From G963702155 sp963702155 (GTDB taxonomy: Bacteria > Pseudomonadota > Alphaproteobacteria > Micavibrionales > Micavibrionaceae), in contig OY969717.1 of NCBI GenBank assembly GCA_963702155.1, positions 1,736,001 to 1,800,000 of the forward strand: a DNA stretch of 64,000 nucleotides. Direction: 5' to 3'. The notes under the pieces are model-generated. The model worked only from the letters and a program-made list of their open reading frames with translations. It was not told the DNA's origin and did not search any database. Below are positions 45,025 through 54,871 of the stretch, one piece after another (positions within the stretch are counted from its first letter, which is position 1; each line of letters opens with the position of its first letter). The position numbers and the translations under genes were made by a program.

Positions 45025-46245
45025 ATGATTTTACGCATTTTATCCATATTTTTAGTTTTGATTGTAACCGCGTGTGCGTCCTCTCCATTGGAGCCGCAAA
45101 CCCCTGAAGTCCCAGATGAAGCTTTAAAAGAAGAGGTTAAGCCAGAGCTAGGGCTAACACAATCTTCGTTTGATACCCTTTTAGGGTGGAATCAGGATAA
45201 TCTAAAAACGGCCGCCTTCGCGTTCGAAAAATCATGTATGCGCATTTTAAAGGGCAATCCGGATAAAAAAATGGGAGCATTGGAGCAAGCCGGAACATAT
45301 GCCGATTGGCGCGGCGTTTGTGCGAAATTTGTAAATGCAAAAACGTGGTCATCCGACACATTCCGCGCCTTTATCGAAGAAAATTTCACGCCTTATCTCG
45401 CAAGCGCCAACACCTCTGGCACATCAGAGGCGCAAGGCCTTTTTACCGGATATTATGAGGCCTCACTGCGTGGGTCAAAAACAAGAAGCGAGCAGTATAA
45501 TATACCTTTATACGCCCGCCCTGATGATTTAGTCATGGTGCAGCTTGGCGAATTCAGAGACGAATTAAAAGGACAGCGCATCGCCGGACGGCTCACAGAC
45601 GGTAATCTGAAGCCTTACGAAAGCCGAGAAGAAATCGTAGATGGCAATTGGCCGCATAATGATAAAGTGTTGGTTTGGGTTGATGACGCGGTCGATGCAT
45701 TTTTTGTACAAATCCAAGGCTCTGGCGTTGTTCAATTGGAAGAAGGCGGCGTTATGCGTATTGGCTATGCCGGACAAAACGGCCATCCATATTATGCCAT
45801 TGGGCGTGAATTGATCGCACGCGAACATCTAACAAAAGAAAACGTATCGATGCAATCTATTCGGGCATGGCTCGCCGCAAATCCCGATCAGGCCGATGAG
45901 GTTATGAACACCAATAAATCATACGTGTTCTTTAGAAGCTTGGATGAAGGCCCAATTGGCGGCGAAGGGGTTGTTTTAACCGCAGGTCGTTCCCTTGCCG
46001 TAGATCGTTCGCTTTGGGCTTATGGTATGCCATTCTGGGTGGAGCTACAAAATCCCGCAGCAGGCGTAACAGTAGAGCGCCGTTTGATGATCGCGCAAGA
46101 TACGGGCGGCGCAATCCGCGGACCGGTGCGCGGGGACGTGTTCTGGGGTTACGGCGAGAAAGCTGAAGCCATCGCAGGTCAAATGAAGGCAAAAGGGCGA
46201 TACTGGGTATTGTTGCCGAAGGGTCTGTTTAAAGACGCGCAATAG
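45025..46245 (+). CDS. mltA: Membrane-bound lytic murein transglycosylase A
   Basis: A 406-residue lipoprotein (lipobox VTAC). MltA cleaves peptidoglycan glycan strands to 1,6-anhydromuropeptides. Recognised segments are GLFTGYYEASLRGSKT, PLYARPDDLVMV, VDDAVDAFFVQIQGSGVVQL, a YAGQNGHPYYAIGRELI motif, and SYVFFRSL, with a 3D-domain near the end (LMIAQDTGGAIRGPVRGDVFWGYG) that carries the catalytic Asp. It follows tim44 by 59 bases. Confidence 0.94.
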   Translation: MILRILSIFLVLIVTACASSPLEPQTPEVPDEALKEEVKPELGLTQSSFDTLLGWNQDNLKTAAFAFEKSCMRILKGNPDKKMGALEQAGTYADWRGVCAKFVNAKTWSSDTFRAFIEENFTPYLASANTSGTSEAQGLFTGYYEASLRGSKTRSEQYNIPLYARPDDLVMVQLGEFRDELKGQRIAGRLTDGNLKPYESREEIVDGNWPHNDKVLVWVDDAVDAFFVQIQGSGVVQLEEGGVMRIGYAGQNGHPYYAIGRELIAREHLTKENVSMQSIRAWLAANPDQADEVMNTNKSYVFFRSLDEGPIGGEGVVLTAGRSLAVDRSLWAYGMPFWVELQNPAAGVTVERRLMIAQDTGGAIRGPVRGDVFWGYGEKAEAIAGQMKAKGRYWVLLPKGLFKDAQ

Positions 46246-46269
46246 TAAAAAAGTTGTTTTAATAAAACT

Positions 46270-46298
46270 AAAACCTCCGTGGTCCTGACAGAGGTTTT
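46270..46298. terminator. Bidirectional hairpin terminator
   Basis: AAAACCTC (46270-46277) pairs with GAGGTTTT (46291-46298), between convergent genes. Confidence 0.75.
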
Positions 46299-46326
46299 TA
46301 AATAATCATATTTTTAAAAAGACTGT

Positions 46327-46791
46327 CTAAGCCGCTTGTATTTGCGAGGGCTTTACAACATCAGACTTTATAAATTTGAAATCATCCAGATTTGACATGA
46401 CCATATGAAGCTGTTTTTTAAGCTGCTCCGAAATCATAGAGCTATCTTTATTTGCAATGATCGTTTCTTTATATTGTTTGATGAGCGCGCGCTCACCCGT
46501 CATGATTTCCTTGAACAATGCATCGTCACCAGCCAAAAGCTTATGCTTAATATTGATATAAAGCCGGTGCATGCTCGCAAGGCCGGAGCCATCAAGTGCT
46601 ATATAATCACCAGTTTGCATCAAAAATGTTTGCAGGCCGAGCGCATAGTCGTGACGCTGGCTCGATAAATGTGCAAACATGGTTTTGTGATATGGCAAGC
46701 GTGCCTCATCTGCCGCTTCTCGATACCCGTCACGGCTATCAATGACGCGGGTAAGCAGAGTTTTTAGTGTTATTTTAGATAAAGTATTCAT
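46327..46791 (-). CDS. DUF2383/PA2169-like four-helix-bundle protein
   Basis: A protein of about 154 residues, all helical, starting MNTLSKITLKTLLTRVIDSRDGYREAA. It shows the PA2169/DUF2383 pattern: D-S-x-x-G-Y-x-x-A-A-x-x-A, FAHLSSQRHDYALGLQ, a G-S-G-L-A-S-x-H-R stretch, and LLAGDDALFKEIMTGERALIKQYKE. Such proteins resemble ferritin-like or stress bundles without a proven role. The ATG at 46791 has an AAGGGG Shine-Dalgarno. The frame is open to 46911, but that part is not family-like. Confidence 0.8.
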   Translation of the reverse strand: MNTLSKITLKTLLTRVIDSRDGYREAADEARLPYHKTMFAHLSSQRHDYALGLQTFLMQTGDYIALDGSGLASMHRLYINIKHKLLAGDDALFKEIMTGERALIKQYKETIIANKDSSMISEQLKKQLHMVMSNLDDFKFIKSDVVKPSQIQAA

Positions 46792-46948
46792 AACAAATAT
46801 CCCCTTTTTGTTTATGCTTATAAAGCCAACACCAAAGCATGTGGATAAGTTCCGATATCTTGGCAAACAAATAATAAAAAGGCGCATATAAAAAAAACCT
46901 TTGAAAAACAAAGATCTTTTCTGTAAAAAACTATAATTGGATAGAGAT

Positions 46949-47989
46949 TTAATACGGCATCGGATAATCGCGATAAACCGCTTTTATATCATCCATAATA
47001 TCATCGCCAAGCGTAATATCAATTGACCCGATATTGGTTTTTAGCTGCTCCATTGACGTCGCGCCAATGATATTGGCCGTAACAAAAGGCTGCTGATTAA
47101 CAAAGGCAAGCGCCATCTGGCATACATCCAAGCCATGCTTATCCGCGACGTCCATATAAGCACGTACAGCCGCATGTCCCTGCGATGTATCGCGGTGCGG
47201 CGGACGGTCATCCATTGCCCAGCGAGAACCTTCAGGGCGCTTCCCATCCAGATACTTACCGCTGAGCATTCCGCCGGCCAAAGGTGACCATGCGAGCAAA
47301 CCAACATCTTCTAATAATGCAATCTCGGATAAATCAGGCTCGAATATACGGCAAAGCAAGCTGTATTCATTTTGAATGGAAGCAACGCGGGGCAGGCCTT
47401 TTTCTTCAGCCAGACGCGTATATTGTAAAGTGCCCCATGCAGACTCGTTGGAAAGGCCAAAATGACGTATTTTCCCCTCATTTATAAAATCTTGAACAGT
47501 CTCCAAGACCTCTTCAAAATTCTCACGTTCTTTTTTGATAACAACGCCTTGCGGATGAAAATCCCATTGACTGCCCCAATGGTAGTTCGGGCGATTAGGC
47601 CAATGAAGCTGATACAGGTCAATATAATCGGTTTTCAGGCGCTTAAGATTTTTTTCTAAAGCGGCACGAATTTGCGCGCCATCAATCGGCACACCATTCC
47701 TGATCCAATCCAGACCCGGTCCTGTAATTTTACTGGCTAAAATAACTTTGTCACGATTTTGTCGCGCCTTGAACCAAGTGCCTATAATTTCTTCGGTCTT
47801 GCCTTGTGTTTCCGGCTTTGGCGGAACGGCATAAAGCTCGGCCGTATCAAAAAAATTAATGCCTTCCTCAAGTGCATAATCCATCTGCTCATGGCCTTCA
47901 GCCTCTGTGTTTTGATCGCCCCATGTCATAGTGCCAAGGCAAATGAGGCTAACATCAAGATCAGTACGACCCAGTTTTTTAAATTTCAT
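46949..47989 (-). CDS. Aldo/keto reductase (Tas-like)
   Basis: A 346-residue NADPH-dependent reductase. It has KKLGRTDLDVSLICLGTMTWG, the catalytic Asp-Tyr in FFDTAELYAV, Lys in VILASKI, His in YQLHWPNR and cofactor-binding segments SPLAGGMLSGKYLDG. It is most like E. coli Tas in the DQNTEAEGHEQMDYALEEG segment. The substrate is unknown. It sits just before the secretion locus on the same strand, probably as a separate unit. Confidence 0.9.
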   Translation of the reverse strand: MKFKKLGRTDLDVSLICLGTMTWGDQNTEAEGHEQMDYALEEGINFFDTAELYAVPPKPETQGKTEEIIGTWFKARQNRDKVILASKITGPGLDWIRNGVPIDGAQIRAALEKNLKRLKTDYIDLYQLHWPNRPNYHWGSQWDFHPQGVVIKKERENFEEVLETVQDFINEGKIRHFGLSNESAWGTLQYTRLAEEKGLPRVASIQNEYSLLCRIFEPDLSEIALLEDVGLLAWSPLAGGMLSGKYLDGKRPEGSRWAMDDRPPHRDTSQGHAAVRAYMDVADKHGLDVCQMALAFVNQQPFVTANIIGATSMEQLKTNIGSIDITLGDDIMDDIKAVYRDYPMPY

Positions 47990-48024
47990 AAGTCATAAAC
48001 TCCAAGTTTAGGTTTTAAATACAT

Positions 48025-48684
48025 TTAAAATATCGGTTTGATAAACCGGTTTCTTTCATATTCCAGATTCTCTAAATCGTTCGGTAGAGGCGCTGGAATA
48101 TCCATATTGGGCGGATTTGCAATAATGGAAGGGATAGAAAAATTAAATAATTCTAATCGCGCAGAAGGAATTTCACGTTTACCGATGATGGCTTCTGATA
48201 TTCTAAGATTTCCGGCCTCATCCTGTTCGTAAAAACAAAACATACGTTCCAGTTTAAGCTGCCCGAAAGAATCGGTATGGGTAAACCACATTTCTAAAGA
48301 ATTGGTTTTAGCATCCTCACTAACAGAGGAATATCTCAAGGTTGTTGGGTATTCCACCAATTGTTCGGCCAAAACTTTACAAATACCGTATTTTATACCT
48401 AGTTTTATGGGCTGCATGCCCCAATAAACGAAAGCAACCAAGGTAAAAACTATAGACCCGTAAAAGATCATTTTTTTCTGCTTTTTTTTCTTTTCGGTAT
48501 GTTTTTTTGCAAGCATGCTTTGTTCGATAACTTTTTCGTTATCAGCATCTTTTAAATTCGCATCTGATATATCTATGGAAGCTTCGACTTTTTTATCAAA
48601 AAGCTTATAGTTCTTTAAAGAAGATTTTTTACTCTTTGGATTTTTTTTATCTGTGGGATTTTCCGTCTTTTTTTTATCGCTCAT
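48025..48684 (-). CDS. Unknown membrane protein coupled to dotO
   Basis: A 219-residue protein with a highly charged Lys-rich N-terminal 70 residues. One transmembrane helix follows (KKMIFYGSIVFTLVAFVYWGM), then a domain of about 120 residues containing TTLRYSSVSEDAKTNSLEMWFTHTDSFGQLKLERMFCFY and ending with LPNDLENLEYERNRFIKPIF. The helix polarity puts the C-terminal domain in the periplasm. It starts 4 bases after the dotO stop, so it is translationally linked to the secretion locus. I recognise no Dot/Icm family. It is a candidate lineage-specific subunit. Confidence 0.65.
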   Translation of the reverse strand: MSDKKKTENPTDKKNPKSKKSSLKNYKLFDKKVEASIDISDANLKDADNEKVIEQSMLAKKHTEKKKKQKKMIFYGSIVFTLVAFVYWGMQPIKLGIKYGICKVLAEQLVEYPTTLRYSSVSEDAKTNSLEMWFTHTDSFGQLKLERMFCFYEQDEAGNLRISEAIIGKREIPSARLELFNFSIPSIIANPPNMDIPAPLPNDLENLEYERNRFIKPIF

Positions 48685-48688
48685 GGCT

Positions 48689-51600
48689 TTATTCCGTCAG
48701 CTTGATCCGTGCATTGGCCTCGGCTTTTTGTTCGCTCTTGCTCAGCTCGACCAATTCATCCACGATTTCTTCAATAACTGCACTAATCATTGCAGAACGA
48801 TTATTTTTATCTTCGCTTTTGGCTAAGACACGGCGACGTATATCACTTCTGGCGCTACCGCCCGGATATTGGGATGCCAGCAATTTACGCGAACGATTTG
48901 CGCCAAGCTTCCCATACAAGCGGTTACGGATGGCCACATCTTCGGCAGATGTGGAAAGCGCCCATAATTCAATGGGGCCAAGTGTGTTATACAAATGCTG
49001 TTCATACCGGCCATCTGTAGTACCCAAAACAAGCAAACAAGGCGCGCCAATAGATTTGGGCCCAGTTAATTTATGCCGGATAACATCACGCGCGGTTGCG
49101 CTCAAACCAAAGCGTTCTTGTATATTATCAACGGCTTTATCAGAAATCGCTGTACCTAAAACCCATACACCGGTTGCAAGATCAACCATATCTTTACTGA
49201 AATCGTCCAACAACTGTGATGATAGAACAATTTGAACGCCGCGTTTCCGACCCTCACGCACGTCACGAATAATTTGCGCGCGTACAGAAAAAGATTTACT
49301 GGTACGGTGAAATTCATCATAACATAGGCGTTTTGGCGATTCGGCCACATCTTGCAAGCGGAGTTTATGATATTCCTGATATTTCTGCGGTACATATTGC
49401 ACCGATTCCTTGCTCATCCACCAGCTGCGCACCAACGCATGACGCGCAAGCATATACATGATGGAGGTTTGACGATCTGCCGTTTCATCCCCTTGCGGCG
49501 CGACATCCATCAAATCAAGTGAACAAACGCGGGCATCGGCAATATCAAACTGCGTAACAGAAGAAAGAATCGGATATTCACGAATGGCGGACGTGACCAT
49601 ACGCTCGAACGCCGCGATCACGCTCTCTGAGCTAAAACCGACCGAAGTTTCTTCTAAAAGAGAGCGAATTTGCGGCCGGCGAGAGGCTGTAATCGAATCA
49701 TTCAAAGTCGGAACGGCGTGGCGCTGCGCCAAGTTTGCAATATGGTATTGCTCAAGATCAAACATCTTATCGACAATATCCCACCAATATGGATCGGATG
49801 GCAAATGGACGTTAAATTTCTGCAACGCCTCATCAACTTCTGGCTCTAATCGCGGTAAATAGGGGCGCGCCTCGGCATTGGCAGATTTATCATCTCGCCA
49901 GCGGAACATCTCATCCACAACCAGACCGGCCAATTGCTGCATCCCGTCATAGGGCTTATCATATCCGGGCGGCGTACAAAGAAGTGTAATCAATTCGACC
50001 AGATAGCTGCGCTCATCAGGTAGCGGATAGCGACAGCCAAGCTGCGTATCAAAAGGGTTGATCGCATATTGATGCGACATTTGAAGACGGTAATACGCCG
50101 CCTCATGTTGGCGGCTCAAAGGTAGCGCTTCACGAATAAGAGAAACAAGACCGGATGATGATGGACCAATATCAATAACCGCAACATATGGCAGTTTGCT
50201 CAAACCCGGGGATAGGCATGTGCCAAGGTTAAGCGTATTTAAAAGAACAGATTTACCAGCCCCCGGCTGTGCAAAAATAAGATCAAACCATGTGGTGGTT
50301 AAATTTGTACCAGTTTGATACGGCCAAACTTTGCCATCCGGCGTTCTGAAAAGCATGGCGCCATTATTAAAAGGGCTAGAAGGACGTTGCCATGGCAGGA
50401 GCTTCATAATCTCAACCATCGGTGCAATACCGGTTACACCGGTACCGCAGCAATGAATGCCCATGGCAGAAGACATAACGCAATCAAGTGGATCACCGGA
50501 AATTTCGCTGACCTGACAATACCCCCAACTCTCGATAGCTTGTACAAGAACAGAAAGCTGATCCAGAATTTTGCTTTTCTCTTCGATTTTGCACCATGTT
50601 GCAAAGGATACACGTACACGTACAACTGGCTCATTTCTAGAAAGCGTTTGTAAGCCTTCTAAAGAGTATTTGATTTGTTTGTTACTCGCAGATGTTGGCC
50701 CCATGATCGTTGCCAAAAACGTACGCAGCTGTGTTGCATACATACCGCCGCCTTCAACAAGAAAAGATATACGGAAAGGAATATCGGCTTCAACAAAGCG
50801 GTTCAAAAGTTGAGAAAATGGCGTAGCATCCATCGGGCCAAGCGTCATATCCGCGCCAGCCCATAAAAGATTTCCAATTTTTACAACCGATTGGCCAATC
50901 GTTTTGGCATCGGCAGCAACAATCTGATTAGGAAGACTTGGCCATAAAATATCGGACATATCGACCTTTTCCATCGGCGCGCGCGCTGGTATAGGATCAC
51001 CAGGCAAACAAGGGCGCCAGTTTTCATTGGCACGATCAGGAAAAAGATTTGAACGAATTTCACGAATAGCATCATGCGCTTCTAATAATGATCCTTGAAT
51101 ACCCAGCTCGTCTAAAGCAGATGTCAAAGCTGTAAGAAAGCTTTTGTGGCGGGTACGAAGCGGGTCGAAGGCTGCAAAAGGATATTGTGCATTTGGTGCT
51201 GTAACCCAGCTTTTCGCGCGTTCCTGCGCATCTTTACCGGCGCGCTTGGATTCGCTCGCGCTTAATACGCTAGGGCGTGTCCAAAGAACAAAATAGCAAT
51301 CTTCTCTGGATAAGAAACGTTCAAGATGATTTATCCGCTCATCAAACAAATCTTTCAATTCAAGTTTCATATTATCTGCACTGATCCGGCTTGGGCGAAT
51401 GAGCTGCTCCAGCTGATCACGGATACGGCCGGGGTCACGTGCAAAATAAACTTGCAAAGCATGGCCTTGCCGATCAAATCGGGAGCCAAATTTTACAGTA
51501 GAGGCCTGAATAATATTATTATATTCTTCTTCACCAATAATCTGCTTGCTGCCTTCTATCTTTATATACGACACCAGGGATCCGTCAGATGACACCAAAA

Positions 51601-51697
51601 CATTCTCGCTATCCGCCGTTTCCAACTGGATAAAAGAGGATATTGTTTGGCGTAAAGCCTTTTGAAAAGGCGCAAGAATTTTATTAATAAAGCTCAT
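48689..51697 (-). CDS. dotO: Type IVB secretion ATPase DotO/IcmB
   Basis: A 1002-residue VirB4-like ATPase that energises the Dot/Icm channel at the inner membrane. The Walker A motif QPGAGKSVLLNTLN lies near residue 476, and the Walker B/DExx motif is in RLCYDEFHRTSKS near 795. The conserved regions before the P-loop (DGKVWPYQTGTNLTTTWFDLI) and after it (YVAVIDIGPSSSGLVSL, QIVLSSQLLDDFS) are typical of IcmB. It follows icmJ in Legionella order and precedes the unknown coupled membrane gene. Confidence 0.92.
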   Translation of the reverse strand: MSFINKILAPFQKALRQTISSFIQLETADSENVLVSSDGSLVSYIKIEGSKQIIGEEEYNNIIQASTVKFGSRFDRQGHALQVYFARDPGRIRDQLEQLIRPSRISADNMKLELKDLFDERINHLERFLSREDCYFVLWTRPSVLSASESKRAGKDAQERAKSWVTAPNAQYPFAAFDPLRTRHKSFLTALTSALDELGIQGSLLEAHDAIREIRSNLFPDRANENWRPCLPGDPIPARAPMEKVDMSDILWPSLPNQIVAADAKTIGQSVVKIGNLLWAGADMTLGPMDATPFSQLLNRFVEADIPFRISFLVEGGGMYATQLRTFLATIMGPTSASNKQIKYSLEGLQTLSRNEPVVRVRVSFATWCKIEEKSKILDQLSVLVQAIESWGYCQVSEISGDPLDCVMSSAMGIHCCGTGVTGIAPMVEIMKLLPWQRPSSPFNNGAMLFRTPDGKVWPYQTGTNLTTTWFDLIFAQPGAGKSVLLNTLNLGTCLSPGLSKLPYVAVIDIGPSSSGLVSLIREALPLSRQHEAAYYRLQMSHQYAINPFDTQLGCRYPLPDERSYLVELITLLCTPPGYDKPYDGMQQLAGLVVDEMFRWRDDKSANAEARPYLPRLEPEVDEALQKFNVHLPSDPYWWDIVDKMFDLEQYHIANLAQRHAVPTLNDSITASRRPQIRSLLEETSVGFSSESVIAAFERMVTSAIREYPILSSVTQFDIADARVCSLDLMDVAPQGDETADRQTSIMYMLARHALVRSWWMSKESVQYVPQKYQEYHKLRLQDVAESPKRLCYDEFHRTSKSFSVRAQIIRDVREGRKRGVQIVLSSQLLDDFSKDMVDLATGVWVLGTAISDKAVDNIQERFGLSATARDVIRHKLTGPKSIGAPCLLVLGTTDGRYEQHLYNTLGPIELWALSTSAEDVAIRNRLYGKLGANRSRKLLASQYPGGSARSDIRRRVLAKSEDKNNRSAMISAVIEEIVDELVELSKSEQKAEANARIKLTE

Positions 51698-51847
51698 ATA
51701 ATATGACTTGAATCAGGGTTTTATTATGATTTTTAAAGCATCTACAATGAATATAGCCGACAAGATGGTAAACGCATAGCCCCTCTTGCTTCAAATACCG
51801 TTTTTTTAAGGGATCAAGCATAAGAAAATGCAAAGAATTCTATATAA

Positions 51848-52585
51848 TTAGGCCGAAGCGGCAATTTCGCTATAAATAGATATCCATTGTGGTGGGGATT
51901 TACCACCAAAAGGGCCATCTTTAGAGCGCCAATATGCTAAAATTTGAGGGAATTGATTAAACTCAAGATCGGCTTCTTTTATAATACGTCGATCAAGCGG
52001 AAAAAGGCGAATACCGTCTAATTTTTTATCGCGATGATGATAATGTTTATATCCAAGATAATCTTTTAATACTGTCGAAAGAATATAAGGATCGTCACTA
52101 CCAATGCGCTCTGTCGCTTCTTCACGCCGCTTCATAAGAATATCTAGACAATTGCGCGCAACCTCGGCCAGCGGGCCTTGAGAAATGCGCGCTACATAAA
52201 TGGCGCGTGCAATGTGATGGAGCTTATGCTGCTCAATTTCGGGAAGCCATATAAGAACACCGGAGCGCATATCGCTTACTTTTTCCAAATTAAAACATTG
52301 ATGACAAAAAATACAAGTCGTGATCAAGTTGCGTTCGGATCTGTTCTTTATGTTCGAATCAAGAAAAAGAACATCTTGAAATTTTTTGGAAATAAAACCG
52401 CAACATTTACAACTGTAATGATCACGCTTAAGAATTTTTTGTTTAAGCTCAGGCGGAAGGCGATCGCCTTTTGTATCAGAATGTGCCGGCGCTACTTTGG
52501 AACGCCCGGTCTTGGAAACGGAAGACCCGCCCGGTCTTTTGGGGATCGGGCGGGCTATTCCTAAAGATATTGGATGTAAATCCAT
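51848..52585 (-). CDS. dotN: DotN/IcmJ
   Basis: A 245-residue cytoplasmic protein of the type IV coupling complex. Match to Legionella IcmJ is clear from the zinc-binding pattern YSCKCCGFISKKFQDVLFLD, then NLITTCIFCHQCFNLEKV, and GVLIWLPEIEQHKL. IcmJ is a HNH-like zinc protein that bridges the coupling ATPase. The first 45 residues are an extra basic/Pro-rich extension. It lies 11 bases after icmD, in the canonical position. Confidence 0.92.
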   Translation of the reverse strand: MDLHPISLGIARPIPKRPGGSSVSKTGRSKVAPAHSDTKGDRLPPELKQKILKRDHYSCKCCGFISKKFQDVLFLDSNIKNRSERNLITTCIFCHQCFNLEKVSDMRSGVLIWLPEIEQHKLHHIARAIYVARISQGPLAEVARNCLDILMKRREEATERIGSDDPYILSTVLKDYLGYKHYHHRDKKLDGIRLFPLDRRIIKEADLEFNQFPQILAYWRSKDGPFGGKSPPQWISIYSEIAASA

Positions 52586-52596
52586 AATTTTGTAGA

Positions 52597-52986
52597 TTAG
52601 TCGTTAAATACTGCGGTTGCTTTGCTGATCGTAGCGGCACTTGTATCATTGCCTGCTGTACCAATAGTCTGAGTAGCCGCTTCAAAGATAATTGGAAGCG
52701 CAAACAATGCGCCACCAGCAGCCGAACGAATCGCGCCTTCACGAAGCGGTGTCTGTGATGGGTTTTCAACATGATCCTTGATTTTCAGAACACCAAGAAC
52801 AGCCAATAGAATACCAAAAAGATACGCAACAACTGTTATAAGGCCTGGAATATTTGAAACAGATTCAGTCATGTTATCAGTAATAACACTAAAGCCTGTA
52901 GAGGCGTCTGCACTTTTAGGTGCAATAGCAGCAACTGTCGCAACAGCACCAAATGTATAATATGAGTTTTTTACTTTATTAAGCAT
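52597..52986 (-). CDS. dotP: DotP/IcmD membrane protein
   Basis: A 129-residue inner-membrane protein with a leader-like start and two hydrophobic segments. The IcmD-type module is VSNIPGLITVVAYLFGILLAVLGVLKIKDHVENPSQTPLREG (abridged here: IPGL, AYLFG, LKIKDHVENP), then AAGGALFALPIIFE. It shares this module with the two upstream genes. Position between icmC and icmJ agrees with Legionella. Confidence 0.88.
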   Translation of the reverse strand: MLNKVKNSYYTFGAVATVAAIAPKSADASTGFSVITDNMTESVSNIPGLITVVAYLFGILLAVLGVLKIKDHVENPSQTPLREGAIRSAAGGALFALPIIFEAATQTIGTAGNDTSAATISKATAVFND

Positions 52987-53066
52987 AGTTTTCTCCTTTA
53001 AGAGTTTTGTTTAAGTTTGCTCACTAATTAAAACATTAGCATATAAAATTCATTTATGCACGAAAA

Positions 53067-54692
53067 TTATACACCAAACGTAACCCCGTAATTTGCAATA
53101 CCAAGCGTATTTTGCACGGCATTCATTAACGGGCCCATGTTCACAGCGAGAGCACCACCTACCATATGTGTGACACCCGCCATGAGCGAGGCTTGACCGC
53201 TGCCTTCGGCAACATTCCGGATGATAAATAATCCCCTCACAAAGCTGATGAGACCGATTACAATCATAAATTTTAAAATCGCGCTAATCACAGTATGCGC
53301 ATGGGCAAGCTCATCAGGAGCCATACCGGTATTATATTGAAGATTGGCATATGTCAGGGTTAACGGATTGGAAAAAAACGACCCTGTAAATGCGCGAATA
53401 AGCTCATTATAAGATAAAAGAGCGCCGCCGATAATAAACGTCATAAATGTACCCAAACCGCCTGGCGCTTTTGCACCTTCTTGCGCGCCCTTCATTAATC
53501 TGGATATGCCAATCATAATAAGAATAACGCCGGCAACAAAAGTAAAAAAGTTTAAAACCACATGTATCGGTGTAAGCACATCGCTCATCATACAATAAAG
53601 CGCACCATCAAGCCCATCACATACAGAGGCCGTTTCATTATATCTACTAATTGCCCGAAGATTAAGGGCTGTGCCAATACCAACGGTTGTAATCGTGCTT
53701 TTTATAGCAGAGACAGTTACAGGCAGAGCAAAAAATGCGCCCGCGGCTAATAAACGAGATGCACCTTCCCAGACAGTGGTACGGGTCGGATCAACAACAT
53801 GATCTTTAACTTTAAGTAACCCCCAAGCTGTTAAAACACACGCAAAGATATACGATAAAGCCGATAGAAACGCAGGCGCAGCAGAAGAACTAATAACAAA
53901 TACACAAAGCCTGCCACCTATTGTGATACTGGTAGGGTCACATAAATTTAATACACCAGCGCCGTAGGCAGATCTGGACCACCCTATAACAGAAAATATC
54001 GAATTGACAGTAGTCATGATATTGGCATCACCACCACTTATCAAACCTGTGGCAGCGCGCATCACATCATCAAGAGCAAGTAAGGCGCCACCGATTAAAA
54101 TACGAATAACCCCTTCGCGAATAGATGTTTGGGTCGGGTTTTCAACCGCATCTTTTATTTTTAAAACACCGGCAACTATAAAAACTAGAGCCAAAAGATA
54201 AGAGAAAACAGCAACCAGGCCAGGAGCGTCAGATACACTACCCACAATATTTTCTAGAATACCGTTGACGCTTGGAACACCAGTAACAGCAGTAAGCGTG
54301 CCTAATGCCCCGCTTACAAGCCCGGAGAAATCAAACAAAAAGGCTCCAGGAACACCTATATTATCTATAGATTGTTTTGCGGCCACAAACAAAGCAGGGA
54401 GCGCAAACATAGAGCCGCCTGCCAAAAATTTCATTACTGGCCATCTTAATTCGATTTTTTGTGGATTATCAACATGCTGCTTGAGTTGAATAATGCCCCA
54501 AACAACAAGAACAATACCCAAAATATATGCAAAAACAGTTACAAGGCCGGGAAAGTCCCGAACACTAAGGTTGATATTGGTAAAAATAGTATTCATAGCA
54601 AAGGCAGGATGCGCAAACAGGAAGAAGGAGAGCGAAAATATACTCAACCCAATAAAAAAATTCTTATTTTTTGATATTTTTAGACCCGCCAT
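53067..54692 (-). CDS. dotE: DotE/IcmC-like protein with amplified IcmD-type modules
   Basis: A 541-residue inner-membrane protein with a signal-like helix at 12-32. It carries three IcmD-type modules in tandem: 47-105 (FPGLVTVFAYILGI, LKQHVDNP, AGGSMFALP), 156-215 (APGLVAVFSYLLAL, LKIKDAVENP, GGALLAL) and 272-330 (APAFLSALSYIFA, LKVKDHVVDP, AAGAFFALP). A more divergent pair follows (375-437 and 465-530) with GGLGTFMTFIIGGALLSYNEL and AGVTHMVGGALAVNMGPLM, resembling IcmC/DotE. Legionella IcmC is much shorter, so this gene is a fused expansion. It occupies the icmC position. Confidence 0.85.
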   Translation of the reverse strand: MAGLKISKNKNFFIGLSIFSLSFFLFAHPAFAMNTIFTNINLSVRDFPGLVTVFAYILGIVLVVWGIIQLKQHVDNPQKIELRWPVMKFLAGGSMFALPALFVAAKQSIDNIGVPGAFLFDFSGLVSGALGTLTAVTGVPSVNGILENIVGSVSDAPGLVAVFSYLLALVFIVAGVLKIKDAVENPTQTSIREGVIRILIGGALLALDDVMRAATGLISGGDANIMTTVNSIFSVIGWSRSAYGAGVLNLCDPTSITIGGRLCVFVISSSAAPAFLSALSYIFACVLTAWGLLKVKDHVVDPTRTTVWEGASRLLAAGAFFALPVTVSAIKSTITTVGIGTALNLRAISRYNETASVCDGLDGALYCMMSDVLTPIHVVLNFFTFVAGVILIMIGISRLMKGAQEGAKAPGGLGTFMTFIIGGALLSYNELIRAFTGSFFSNPLTLTYANLQYNTGMAPDELAHAHTVISAILKFMIVIGLISFVRGLFIIRNVAEGSGQASLMAGVTHMVGGALAVNMGPLMNAVQNTLGIANYGVTFGV

Positions 54693-54871
54693 ATGTATGC
54701 AATCTTTATATATTTTTTAAACCCTTACATCATTAGATCATATTTTATACAAATTATGCAAATGATTTAGTAAGCAAACGGTGCTTGTTATTTTCGATTA
54801 TGAATACTTTATCAGACATAAAATAGGCATGACAATATAAATTTCATATCTTTTTGATATTATTGCAGAAT

